From Emiliania huxleyi CCMP1516 (lineage: Eukaryota > Haptophyta > Isochrysidales > Noelaerhabdaceae): 64,000 nt of DNA. The stretch spans positions 99,941 to 163,940 of the forward strand of contig NW_005201286.1 of the NCBI RefSeq assembly GCF_000372725.1, written 5' to 3'. Shown one piece after another: positions 51,173 through 60,900 of this stretch (position 1 is the first letter of the stretch; each line of letters opens with the position of its first letter). The notes under the pieces are model-generated. The model had not been told where the DNA came from. It worked only from the letters and a program-made list of their open reading frames with translations, and did not search any database. A program made the position numbers and the translations under genes.

Positions 51173-52810
51173 TCACTGCCGCTTCTTGGCGCGGTCCTCG
51201 GCTGCCGCGCTTCCTCTCTTGCAGCAGCGCCCGCAGAAGCAGCGGCCGACGCAGCAACACGCCAGGAGCGTGAGCGAGATTGCGCCGACGCATATCGCCA
51301 GACTGAGCCATTGCACCAGGTCCTGCGGCTCTAGAAAGAATGGATCGACCTCATTCATCTTGGCGTGGACCTCGGCGTCCGGCTTCACGTACGTCCCCTC
51401 TGCGGCGGCCTCGATGATCTCTAGGGCCCGAGGCAAGCCCCCGTAGGTACGGAGGGTCTCGCCCGCAGCCTTTGAGGCCGCGGCGAACGTCGGGTCATGC
51501 AGCAACAGCTTCGTGCTCTCGACGAGATTTGAGAAGTCCTCCTCCAATATCACTCCGGCGCCGGCCTCCTGAAGCATCCGCGCGTTGGTGAACTGGTCCT
51601 GCATCCCAGGGTATCCTAAGACGGGGATACCGGCTCTGATGGTGTCTGTCACGCCGCCCCAGCCGCAGTGCGAAAGAAATATCTTCACGGCGGCGTGCTG
51701 CAGGACCTCCGGCTGGGGCGTGAACTTGTCGATTCGCACGAGCTCGCCCTGTGCAGGCAGGTACGCACGGAGCGTCTCCTGCTGAGACGCCCTCAGCGAC
51801 CACAGGAAGCGAACGCCGAGTGAAGTCGCCATCTCGTCGAGCAGCGCACTCAGCCTCGTGCAGGTATTCTCGTGAAGCTCGTACTTGGTGCCCATCGACA
51901 CGTACACGACTGGAGCTCCCGCGTCGCGAGCGGCGTCGAGCCAGCCGAGCATGCCTGCTGGGATAACATCCGGCTGGGGCCGGTCTATCACGCCCAGCAC
52001 GTGGATATTCTCCTTCAGCTCGACATTGTGGCTGAGAGGAGGACCGCCGAGCAGCATCAGCGAAGGCGCGCTCGTGATCATTTGGAGCAGGCCATCTCCC
52101 ATGCTCAGACCTCGGGCGTCAAACAGAGCGCGCATCTCGCGGTCGGCAAAGACCATGTATGTCTGCAGGAAGCGGCACACCATGTGGTTCTTCACGCGCG
52201 CCACTAGAGACTGCTTCAGCTCGGTGACCGGAGGCGGCTTCATGTAGTTGGGATATCGGCAGACCCGATCGTCATCATGCTCGAGGAACAGAGGCAGTGG
52301 CGGAACCGAGAAGTAGCTTACCCATGGGATTCCAGACGCCGCTACGACGGGGACGCTACCGAAAGATGCCGCGTGGAGGAGCACCGCATCGACCCCCGCA
52401 CGTGCGAGCCACGGACCCAGCTCGTCATGCATGCTAAACATCGGCACGTCGAGCGTCGATCGGTAGGTTGAAAGCACCTTTGCGAAGAGGAGTGGCTTCT
52501 TGTACCACGGCAGGTTTTTGAAGTCGTACTCGGGGCCACTGAACAGCGTGTCAAAAGCCCAGTCCTCTGTCCCGAGGAAGACCATCGTGGCCGAGCCCAC
52601 GCCTTTGGGGAAGTAGGACCTATGCTCCGTAGTGTTTGGCACCACGAAAGAGACATCGTGGCCATGCTCGAGCAGGCCCTCGATCAGCGGGACGACGGTG
52701 AGGTGGTGGCTCCTCATCATGCCGCCAAAGACCGCGACGTGCTTGCCCGCTGCGGCCAGCGCCAAAACGCTGAACATCGTCAAGCAGTAGAGAGGGCCGG
52801 GCGCAGCCAT
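51173..52810 (-). CDS. UDP-glycosyltransferase (GT1), membrane-anchored
   Basis: 545 residues from ATG 52810, intronless. It has a signal peptide (MAAPGPLYCLTMFSVLALAA), an acceptor half starting KHVAVFGGMMRSHHLTVVPL (His at the catalytic place), and a donor half with PVVYVSMGTKYELHENTCTR. The UDP-sugar-binding signature is FTPQPEVLQHAAVKIFLSHC, GWGGVTDTIRAGIPVLGYPG, MQDQFTNARML. Near the end a hydrophobic helix (WLSLAICVGAISLTLLACCC) precedes a basic tail ending KKRQ, matching the KKxx ER-retrieval signal. This is the topology of animal UGTs: a lumenal ER enzyme with a cytosolic tail. The substrate cannot be inferred; sterols or lipophilic metabolites are likely. Confidence 0.88.
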   Translation of the reverse strand: MAAPGPLYCLTMFSVLALAAAGKHVAVFGGMMRSHHLTVVPLIEGLLEHGHDVSFVVPNTTEHRSYFPKGVGSATMVFLGTEDWAFDTLFSGPEYDFKNLPWYKKPLLFAKVLSTYRSTLDVPMFSMHDELGPWLARAGVDAVLLHAASFGSVPVVAASGIPWVSYFSVPPLPLFLEHDDDRVCRYPNYMKPPPVTELKQSLVARVKNHMVCRFLQTYMVFADREMRALFDARGLSMGDGLLQMITSAPSLMLLGGPPLSHNVELKENIHVLGVIDRPQPDVIPAGMLGWLDAARDAGAPVVYVSMGTKYELHENTCTRLSALLDEMATSLGVRFLWSLRASQQETLRAYLPAQGELVRIDKFTPQPEVLQHAAVKIFLSHCGWGGVTDTIRAGIPVLGYPGMQDQFTNARMLQEAGAGVILEEDFSNLVESTKLLLHDPTFAAASKAAGETLRTYGGLPRALEIIEAAAEGTYVKPDAEVHAKMNEVDPFFLEPQDLVQWLSLAICVGAISLTLLACCCVGRCFCGRCCKRGSAAAEDRAKKRQ

Positions 52811-53166
52811 TGTGATCAGGGCGAGTGATCAGGCGAGGCCAACGCGAGCGAGTCGTCCCGCGCAAGGCGCGATAGACAGATATTTTCTTCTCTTTAACAC
52901 GGCTGTGAACAGTGAAGTCGCTGGGACGACGCGGTTTTTTATCAGCCCACTCTTTCCTTTGCACCTGATGCTACAGGGGGCCGCTGGCAGCGAAATGACA
53001 TCTCCCCGTGGGAGGGAGCCCATCGCACCACCAGGTGGAAGAGAAGAAGGTAGTAGCAAGGTGCACCGGATAAAGCACGCGTCACGTACACAACAGCAAC
53101 TCACTGACCCAGCTCTATGCATAGCTCGCAGAATCAGAAGGGGTGAACACACGTCGCACAAACGAA
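52811..53166. other. Intergenic, no feature seen
   Basis: Upstream region of the UGT gene and downstream region of the secreted protein; no repeats of note. Confidence 0.3.
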
Positions 53167-53895
53167 TCAGAAGCATTGGGACACCTCGACATTCACGGGG
53201 TACCGACCCGTGGCGTCGGTACCGCCGGAGCACACCACGCCGGGCAGGCGGCAGGGGAGCCATGGGTACGCCTCCTCCGGCGGTTGGGGAGGGGGCGGTG
53301 AGGATGGGCTCAGTCTCGAGATTGCGACCCAGTGGGGTGCCGGAGGCGGCGAGGAGGAGGTCTTGGCGGGCGGAAGCTCTCCTTTCACCAGGCCGCCGGT
53401 GAGGGCAGAGGCGGACATGGTGGAGGCGGGGACGTCGGCAGAGACGGCGATGGCGCCTGCGGCGATGGCGGAGGCGAGAGCGGCCGAGGGAGAGACGGCC
53501 AATGGCGTCGCAGCTGTGTTGGCCGGAGGAGGCTGCGCTTTGGTAGAATTTGTCGGCCGCTTCGGTTGCTGTTTGGGAGACGCATCGAAGCTCGGTAGTG
53601 GGGGCATTTGCAGTTGAGGCATTTGCGGCTCTGGAAGCTGCGGACCTCTGAGCTCTGGCAAAGAAAATTCCTGGAAGTGCGGCATGCCAAAGTCTGGCAT
53701 GAGCTCCTCCCGGATCCGTGCTGTCACCCGCGACGCCTTTGGTCCGAGGCCTGCCTCTGGCGGAAAACTACCCGGCATCGCACGGCCTGCGGCAGCACTC
53801 CGCGCGAGGACCAGCACGACGGTCAGCGAGAGCGTCAAAGCGACGGAGCACGAGACGACACGCGCACGCGACGGCGAGGGCTGAAGAGCGATCAT
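53167..53895 (-). CDS. Secreted or anchored Pro/Ala-rich protein
   Basis: 242 residues from ATG 53895; an upstream extension lacks support. An N-terminal hydrophobic helix after Arg (RVVSCSVALTLSLTVVLVLA) serves as signal or anchor. Then come ELMPDFGMPHFQEFSLPELR, GPQLPEPQMPQLQMPPLPSF (imperfect P-Q-L/M-P repeats), Ala-rich stretches, and an end with two Cys (WLPCRLPGVVCSGGTDATGR). No domain is recognised. Likely extracellular or cell-surface. Confidence 0.45.
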   Translation of the reverse strand: MIALQPSPSRARVVSCSVALTLSLTVVLVLARSAAAGRAMPGSFPPEAGLGPKASRVTARIREELMPDFGMPHFQEFSLPELRGPQLPEPQMPQLQMPPLPSFDASPKQQPKRPTNSTKAQPPPANTAATPLAVSPSAALASAIAAGAIAVSADVPASTMSASALTGGLVKGELPPAKTSSSPPPAPHWVAISRLSPSSPPPPQPPEEAYPWLPCRLPGVVCSGGTDATGRYPVNVEVSQCF

Positions 53896-54313
53896 TGGCG
53901 GCGCAAGAGAGCAGGAAGGCAGCTCTCGAGGCCGACCTAGTCGTAGCCGATTGCATATTCCGCAGGCCCGATTTCCGTCCCCTCCATTTCTTTTCTCTCT
54001 GGGAGAGCGGCTTAGTCCCTGGCTGTTCTTCACCTTTCTACCTACCTACCTACGTCCGGCCGTGCCCCGCGGGGGCGCGGTCGGCACCAGAAGGGGGTTG
54101 ATACGTTCTCTAGAGACGACGTAGTCGTGGACGGCCGCAATCACAGTGGACGGACACGACGAGACGAGTGTGAAAGCACGGAGGCAACAAAACACACTAG
54201 GGTTCGGGAGAAGGCTAGGGTTAGGGAGAGAGTGCCTGACGGGCTTCGGCCCGACGTCCCCCCCCTCGACTTAGTCGAGTAACGACATAGTCGAGTAACC
54301 GTGCACTCTCGGA
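53896..54313. mobile_element. Copia-type LTR remnant with repeat E fragment
   Basis: 54060-54310 matches both ends of 27440-28225 (gggttgatacgttctctaga-type start, gtggacggccgcaatcacag, gggagagagtgcctgacggg, cccccctcgacttagtcgag) with the middle missing. It directly follows the copia pol remnant on the minus strand, where a 3' LTR is expected; the minus-strand G-run (gaggggggggacgtc) is a plausible polypurine tract. 54018-54050 is a fragment of repeat E. Confidence 0.55.
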
Positions 54314-54475
54314 TCACGATGCGTTAGGGAACGTGATATTCATGACCGGAGATTTGATGTTCATGATCTTGTCACGAAGTTCGAAGAACCGTTTGGGCTT
54401 GAGGGGCTTCGTGAAGAAGTCGGCGAGGTTGGCGTCGCTACGCACGAAGGGGTAGTCGTCACACCCTACTGCCTC
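54314..54475 (-). pseudogene. Ty1/copia pol C-terminal remnant
   Basis: The minus strand encodes GCDDYPFVRSDANLADFFTK, PLKPKRFFELRDKIMNI and a short tail to the stop. The NLADxFTKPL...RFxxLRDxIMN sequence is the diagnostic end of copia RNase H. Only about 50 codons remain; upstream (54482-54625) is replaced by repeat G. It is a dead, 5'-truncated copy. Confidence 0.8.
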
Positions 54476-55497
54476 GAAAGGGCGGGGCTGTCCCGGAAAG
54501 TGAGAAACGCCGGGCAGCGTGACGCACAACTTTACCCTCCCATACTTACGTGTTTGAGGCTTCCTGCTTCGCTGTCCCCCGCATCTCCTCATCTCTTTCC
54601 CGCCTGGGCGCGGGGCGGCGGGCGGGCGCGCGGTGCGGAGCGGCGTGTGCGTGTGTGTGACTGCGACAAGTGTGACTGCGACACGGGACCACAGGGCCGA
54701 GCGTTTTTGATCTCTCGGTAAGTGGGGGGCCGAGCCGCCTCGGGGTGGCGGGCGGGCGGGCGTGTTGAAAAACAGAAAACAGAAAACAAGAGGGGGCCCG
54801 GGGGCCCAGGCCCCCCACTGGGAGTAGAAAATACGCCCAGGGGGGCCAAGGAGGCGGCGCGGGGAAGCAGCATCAGGTGAGAGCAGGAAGGATGGCGCTT
54901 AGGGTCGGATTTGAACAAGGGTTTCCAGGTTTTAGATCAGTATTGTGTCGGCACACATCCCCACATGAGGTCAGCGGCGCGCAGCTATCCTAATAGTTGA
55001 GGTTAGTGTCCCGCACAAAAAAACTGTTCCTCAGTGTTACGAAAAAGGGAGCTACCTGTTCCGGCGACAGTAGGGACTCGGGCCTGATCCCGCACAAAAC
55101 ATCTCCACACTCTCCCCTCTCCTCTATGACACGCCTCTCCGACCCGTGGAATAGCACACATATTACAATAACGATCGTGATAAGCATAATAGTGTTAGTG
55201 TTAGTTAGTTAGGAAGGTGAAGAACAGCCAGGCTCGGACTGGACACCAACGCGGTATGGGTGGACGCTAGACAGCATATATGCCTTGGATATTGTGTGTT
55301 TCTTTTGCAACCTTGTATTTTAAGAACTCTTTTGCAACCTTGTTTTTTTGGCGGGATCGTGTGTGGCATGTGCGCATGTGGAGGCTCCAATGCGCAATAT
55401 GGGGGCCATTTATGTACTTTTACTTAGTACGGTAGCCCGGAATCGGTCGCACAGCCCCGCCGCAAGCACTAGAAACGGTGAACAATTAATTCAAGCC
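54476..55497. other. Intergenic: repeat G copy, repeat E copy
   Basis: Repeat G (54482-54625) and inverted repeat E (55205-55272). An internal duplication gcaaccttgt(a/t)ttt occurs at 55305 and 55335. No gene; a tRNA-like T-arm near 54905-54925 was rejected. Confidence 0.4.
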
Positions 55498-56540
55498 TCA
55501 TGAGCCCGACAGCAGGCCTGCGGCGAGGAAAGCGGGGATCGAGTGCTCCTCCTCCAAGAAGCGCCTGACGCGCGGGTCGCCCAGCAAGTCGGCGGCAAGC
55601 GGCGACTCGAGCATCTCGAAGTCGCCTTGCGGCGTGCGCCGGAAGCGGAGCACGCCGCGCGCCCCGAGGTGGAGATGGTAGCACGAGCCCTCGTGCAGGT
55701 CGACGCGGTATCCCATCAGGGACTGGACCGCCTGCGAGTGGGAGGGAGGGGCGGGGAGCACGTGAGACGGCGGCGAGAGCCGAGGCGATTGCCAGCAGCC
55801 GCACCTTCCGGAACTCCTCAATCTTGGCCTTAAACACGGACGCGAGGCGCCTGTGGAGCGACTCACGGGCGCGTCAGAGGGCGGGTCGTGGATTGGTCCC
55901 TCCTCGCGAGCGGCACGCGCGTATTCTGCTTTGCCACGGTGGCGAGCTGCGCCCGCAGCGCGTCGATCTCCTCCGGCGGCGCATCCCGCACGCCACCGCC
56001 CTGGCCGCACGCAGGTTCGCGCACAGCCGCCGCCGCCACTGCCGCAGCCGCCGTCGCCGCTGCCGTCACCGCTGCCGCCGCCGCCGTCGCCGCGGGGTTC
56101 TGCCGCATGTGCAGCACTTTTGCAAGCGCAGAGGCAGGAGGCTCGCCACTCGATGTGCCCTGTGGTGGAGGTGGCTGCTGAGGCGGCGGCGGCAGAGGAG
56201 GAGGCGGCGGCGGCGGTGGCGGTGATGGCGGCGGCAGCGGCGCGGCGAAACGTGACGATTCGTGCGCATGCACAAGACCGTCGATTCCGCGCGTTTCGGC
56301 CAGGACTCGAGCGCGGCAGTCGGCGAGCCGACGCAAGCCTTGCTCCAGCTGCAGATCATGCGCTTGAGGCTCGAGGCTCGCCTGCTGGAGGGAGGACTGC
56401 GCCGCAGCGAGCTGCGAGTCTAGCCCGTCGAGCTGGCTGCGCAGCGCGAGCAGGTGGCGCGATGCCTCCTCGCGGATCTCGCCCAAGCGCTCAACGACTG
56501 AGCGAGCGGTGGCTTCGATGCCGTTGGTTATAAGCGACAT
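55498..56540 (-). CDS. MAD1-like spindle-checkpoint protein (C-terminal domain)
   Basis: Exons 56540-55921, 55850-55805 and 55731-55498 give 299 residues. The N-terminal half is coiled coil (ATARSVVERLGEIREEASRH, SQLDGLDSQLAAAQSSLQQA), then Pro- and Ala-rich linkers, then EEIDALRAQLATVAKQNT. The end reads RLASVFKAKIEEFRKAVQSL, MGYRVDLHEGSCYHLHL, FRRTPQGDFEMLESPLAADL and RRFLEEEHSIPAFLAAGLLS. That matches the RWD-like MAD1 C-terminal domain, with FKxKIxEFR, GYxxD and the hallmark SIPAFLA. MAD1 recruits MAD2 to unattached kinetochores. The protein is much shorter than the roughly 700-residue norm, with no obvious MAD2-interaction motif; upstream exons may be missing. The Bub1-binding RLK is RLA here. 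Intron 1 uses a GC donor (TAC|GCGCGTG). Confidence 0.75.
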
Positions 56541-56674
56541 GAGCACATATGGCGGCGCGCAAAGAAAAACCACCAGTATTCGCTCGACGGATCTTCTTGG
56601 GCGGGTGTTCCGGTGGGGGGGGGAGGACTACCTCGTCAACGACATTCACCAGGACCGACACCGTCGGGGGGGCA

Positions 56675-56850
56675 GGCGATGATGGCATACACACGCCTGC
56701 TGTGTGTGAAGAGGCGAGTGGCGTCGGCGGGCCCGTTGTCCGAACACAACTCGGCCTTCGATATTCGGGCAGTGCGGGAGTGGATCGAGGGAGATCGGGC
56801 GAATGAGGAAGCGACGCGACTGATGCACAGCCTACGACCTAGCGAAGGGT
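56675..56850 (+). CDS. Hypothetical protein, probable first exon
   Basis: From the paired ATGs at 56675/56678: MMAYTRLLCVKRRVASAGPL, SEHNSAFDIRAVREWIEGDR, ANEEATRLMHSLRPSEG. The composition is protein-like. It runs directly into GGTAAGG repeats, a strong donor-like sequence at one end of repeat A, followed by a (TG)n run. The sequence tagcgaaggg before the element is repeated after the (TG)n. A spliced gene is likely but downstream exons are unclear. Not recognised. Confidence 0.35.
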
Positions 56851-56989
56851 AAGGTAAGGTAAGGTAAGGTAAACTTCTCCACACACACACGAGGTGGTGG
56901 GGCAAGGGGGGGCAACCCTCGCGTCTCCACGTCTAACGACAGGAGCCCCACGGCATTTAAAGTGCAAGGCCCGGTGCGCGTGGGTGAGC

Positions 56990-56992
<3 letters not shown>
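56832..56992 (-). repeat. Repeat A relative plus (TG)n
   Basis: On the plus strand, five ggtaa units, acttctccacacacacacga, ccccacggcatttaaagtgc and gtgggtgagcgg, then (TG)n to 57058. It is bounded by tagcgaaggg on both sides, like a target duplication. Confidence 0.65.
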
Positions 56993-57060
<68 letters not shown>

Positions 57061-57061
57061 C

Positions 57062-57900
57062 GAAGGGGAGGAGAGGCGGGGCCAGCGGCGAGTCCGCGTC
57101 CTGCCCCCCTCCCTCCTCGTGGGGAAGCAAGGGCTAGTCCCCCCCCCCCCCCCCCTGGAGTGCGGTAGACGATCGGCGCGTGGAGCCGCGGCTGGAACGG
57201 CCGCAGGGTCATGGGGCCGCCCCCGAGGCTCTACACCAGGTGTTGCGCCGCCGCCAGTACCGCCACCGTACCCGCCCCCCCCGCCACCGCCTCCGCCCCC
57301 GCCGCTGGCGTGGCCGTCACCGCTCGGACCCACACGGACCTTGGGGAACCCGGAACCGCCCCGTCGGAGGCTGGATTACCCGAGGGAGGGGACCGAGGGA
57401 GGGGAGGTGCCGCGAGACGACAGCGGGTCTGCCGGCGAACCGGAAGGCCAAGACCGGAGGGCCCCGGGTGAGGCCTGGAGTCAACTGTCGGAGGAGGTGA
57501 GAGACGAGCTGACTAGGCCTCTGCGAGTGGAGTCGGGGCATACGAGCTCGCCGGGGGTAGACCCGTCGCGGCGGCAACCGGACCATCGTGAACTACGACA
57601 AGGGGGGCCACGCCTCCCCGAGCTCGACGAGGAGTCGGCGGAAGGAGGGGGCGAGCCGAGTACGATAGAGAGACCGCGGGTGCGGGCGCGATTCGTCGAC
57701 CAGGGAGAGGCGGCTCGACCTCCCGAGGGAGGGAGGCGACACGACCCAATGCCGCCGCCCTCTCGCCCGGGGAGTCGGGCACGGGATCGCCGTCGGCGGA
57801 ATCAACAGGATCACGCAGAGGAGACGAGACGGCGGCGGGGCCGCAACCGAAAAGGGCTAGGAGGGGAAGTCGGGCCCCGCAATCGGCGCGGCCCCCCCCC
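57062..57900 (+). CDS. Hypothetical disordered protein region (doubtful)
   Basis: An open frame rich in Arg, Glu, Pro and Gly. The part from 57330 on (REGTEGGEVPRDDSGSAGEP, AWSQLSEEVRDELTRPLRVE, GPRLPELDEESAEGGGEPST) looks more like protein than chance. The 5' part is Pro-run sequence and the frame has no ATG of its own before the (TG)n. It could be a later exon of the gene starting at 56675 or part of a mobile element. Confidence 0.25.
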
Positions 57901-57969
57901 GCCCCGCCCTCGCCCCCCCCCCCACACACACTCATCCACATCCCCTGTCGTCGTCGTCAAGCTCCCCCG

Positions 57970-60900
57970 CTACAAGGCAACGCGCGCCCTCGCCTGGACA
58001 CATCGCTTGAGGCGCAGCGCACGCTGGATGCGCGTTGCCGCATGCGCCCTTTGCGTGTGCAGGCGAATGGCCAGCATGCGCTCTCGCACTTCCATCCCCG
58101 AGACTGGCGAAGCAGTCGTCGCCACACGCATGATGCTCTGCGAGCGGCTCATGTCGTAGCCGAGCAGGCCGAGTGAGTGCCTTGGCCACCAGTCGGCGAC
58201 CGTCTTGCCCATCTCGTGGAAAATCACGAAGAAGGCGCAGAGGCGCTGCAACGCGTCGAAGCGCGTCTCCGACAGCACCTGCACCAGCTGCTGCCGCCGC
58301 ATCAGCTCATCCACGCCGAGTGTGGCCAAGTCCGGGCGGCGCACCATCCACGCGCCAAGGTAGGGCTCCGCCAGCGGCTCGACTGTAAAGCTTGTGCGCG
58401 CGAGCGGAAAGGCGTCGCGCCGGCCGGCTGCGCGTTCGAAGTGCTTGCGGCTGCGCCGGCCGACTTGCGTAAACGTCGCCTTCATCACACTGGGCGCGCA
58501 GTCGGCGCCGCCACTGCTGTGCGTATTCCGCCCGATGGAGAGCTCCTCTAGCCCGTGCGACCGCAGCGACCGCCTCCGCCTCCGCACGTCTGCATGCACG
58601 CGCTCCACGAGCGAGCGGAGCTTCGCCCGGCCGTCCATGCTCACCGACGCCCTGCTCTCTGACAGGGGTGCTAGCTGTCGATTGGAAGCTGACGAGGAGG
58701 CAGCAAGAGCCGCACAAGCAGCTTCGCTCAGTGAGACTGCAGCGGTCCGCGGCCGCTCTGCGGGCAGGTCGCCGCCGAGCGTGAGCTGCCCGAGGAGTGT
58801 CTGGCGTGGCACATAGCCCTCCACCGACGGCTGCGACAGCCAGGAGGTGAGCCAGGAGTTGCCGTGAGACGACGCGTCTCGTGAGCAGCCGCCGTGGCTT
58901 GAGGCGTCACGCGAGCGCGCACAACCACCGTGCAGTGATGCGTCGCGCGAGTTGCGGTGGCGACCAGCGTGGCCATCGGCATTGAGAGCCTTGGCGCATC
59001 CGCCGTGCACCGAAGTGCTCGGCGTGGGCGGGAGTGAACAGGCCCTCGAGGAGGCGGGCGATGCCACACCGTCTACCTCTCGCATGACCTCGCACATGAA
59101 GCGCGGGCGATGCGTCGGCAGCACAAGGTGCTTCGCGGAGAGCGGCAGTTCGAACGGGTTGTGACCGAGCGTCACGCTCTCACACGTCACGCCCAAGTTC
59201 TGTATCGAGGACGCCTGATTCACCGAGAGGACACACGCCGCCTCCGCCGTCGTGAGGGCGTTGACGCGCCCGTCCGGTCGCCCGATTGCAAGCAGCGAGC
59301 CGCGCACAACGCGGTGCGTGTGTCGGTGTACAAGGTGGTCTGCCGGGTTAGCGGAGGCGAACGAGCACGAGGCGATCGAGTAGGAGAGAGCGAAGAGCTT
59401 GCTTGCAAAAGCCTCCGCCGCCTGTGACACCCATGGCACGTCGCCAATCAGCACTGATCGGCCGGCCACGCGGTGCAGCAACGGCCGCCCCTGCAGCAGT
59501 CGCAGTACTACGGTCGTCCACCACGCGAGGAAGGCGTAGATGGCCACATCGGCTATGGCGACGACGTAGACGGCCGCGGGCGACACGTTGCCAGTAGCGT
59601 GGCTGCATAGGGCGCTCAGGGGGGTCACTCCTGCTATCACGGTCGCCGCGATGTAGACGACGCTAAGCACCCACGCAATCGGTCCCTCAAGCTGCGTCGG
59701 GGAGGGGGAGGGGGAGCAGGGCGGTGCCGTGGGGAGGGTGTGTATGTGTCAGTGCTTGTGAGTCGGTGGGGGTGGGGCGGGGGGGGGGGGGGGGGGCCGT
59801 CAGGGTGGGGCCCCCCGTGCTGCGCCCAGACTTTCCCCTGGCGGCGCAGCGCGGCCGACGTTTGCGTGGTCCCAACGATTTCGGCGATCGCCGCGGGCTG
59901 TTGCCGACTGAGCGTCGCCAGCTCACGCGCCTCCTCAAACGTAAAGGACGAGCCGCAGATCGATACATGATCGTAATCGCCGTCGTCGCCACGCATGCCG
60001 CCGTCATCAGCAAGGCGCCTTTGGTGCTCGGAGTGCGCGAGGTAGGCCATGGCGAAAATGAGCAGCTTTGTGAGCAGGTGGTGCATCGCCACCAGTGAGA
60101 CCGAGCACGGCTCGGCAGACCGAAAGCCCGCATGGGTGGTGAAAACGAACTGCGACTCGAGGTCGAGGAAGGGCGGGGCGTTTGAGCCCAGGCTGTCGAT
60201 TCTCGCCTTTGCGGACGCCGACGCGCCCGAGGTGCGCACAACGGCTGCCGCCTGTGTATCGAGGTCGGACGTCACCACGAAGAGCATCTCGGTGTAGCCC
60301 TTGAGCAGCGAGCAGCACGCGAGCGGCGCAAACGTCGAACCCGAGTGAGTCAACACCAGGGCCACGGTGCCGCGAAAGTCGTGCGAGCGCTCGTTGAAGC
60401 GGTGGCCGAGCTGTGGGATGGGCATCGCGTTGCCGAGCTGCCCGAGCAGCTTGTTGGAGGAGAGCACCACAATCGACAGCTTTGGGTAGAGCAGCTGCAA
60501 GTCGGACGCGAACTGCTCGCCCACCCATAGGCTCACCTCGCATCCGGTGATCAGGACGTCGACTGAGCCGTCGTGTGCGCCGTCGCGGTGCATCCGCAGC
60601 CGCCGGCGCAGCTGACTCGTAAGCGTCCACGCAGCGACTCGGTTCGGTGAGGGCTGCTCCGTGTCAAAATCGGCGTTCAGGCGCGACAGCACCGCAGGGA
60701 TGGCGCGCAAGTCGGCACCAACAGGGTCCTTCTCGACCAGCGGCGGCGGCGGACTGAGCAGCGGGTTGGCGTTGAGCGCTAATCTACCCCTCCACATTGG
60801 TGGCAGCGCATCTTCGCCGCCGCCACTGCCGTCAGCGTCACGGTCCAGCACGTTGACGACAAACAGGCTGCGTGCGGTGCTGCTACTTGAGCGCACAGAG

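Noticed and set aside
54205..54225. Telomere-like TTAGGG words
   Set aside because: Only two words, embedded in an LTR-homologous sequence that also occurs at 28135; no array.
54895..54970. tRNA gene on the minus strand (GTTCAAATCC word)
   Set aside because: The T-stem flanks (CCTTG/CCGAC) do not pair and no acceptor stem can be formed.
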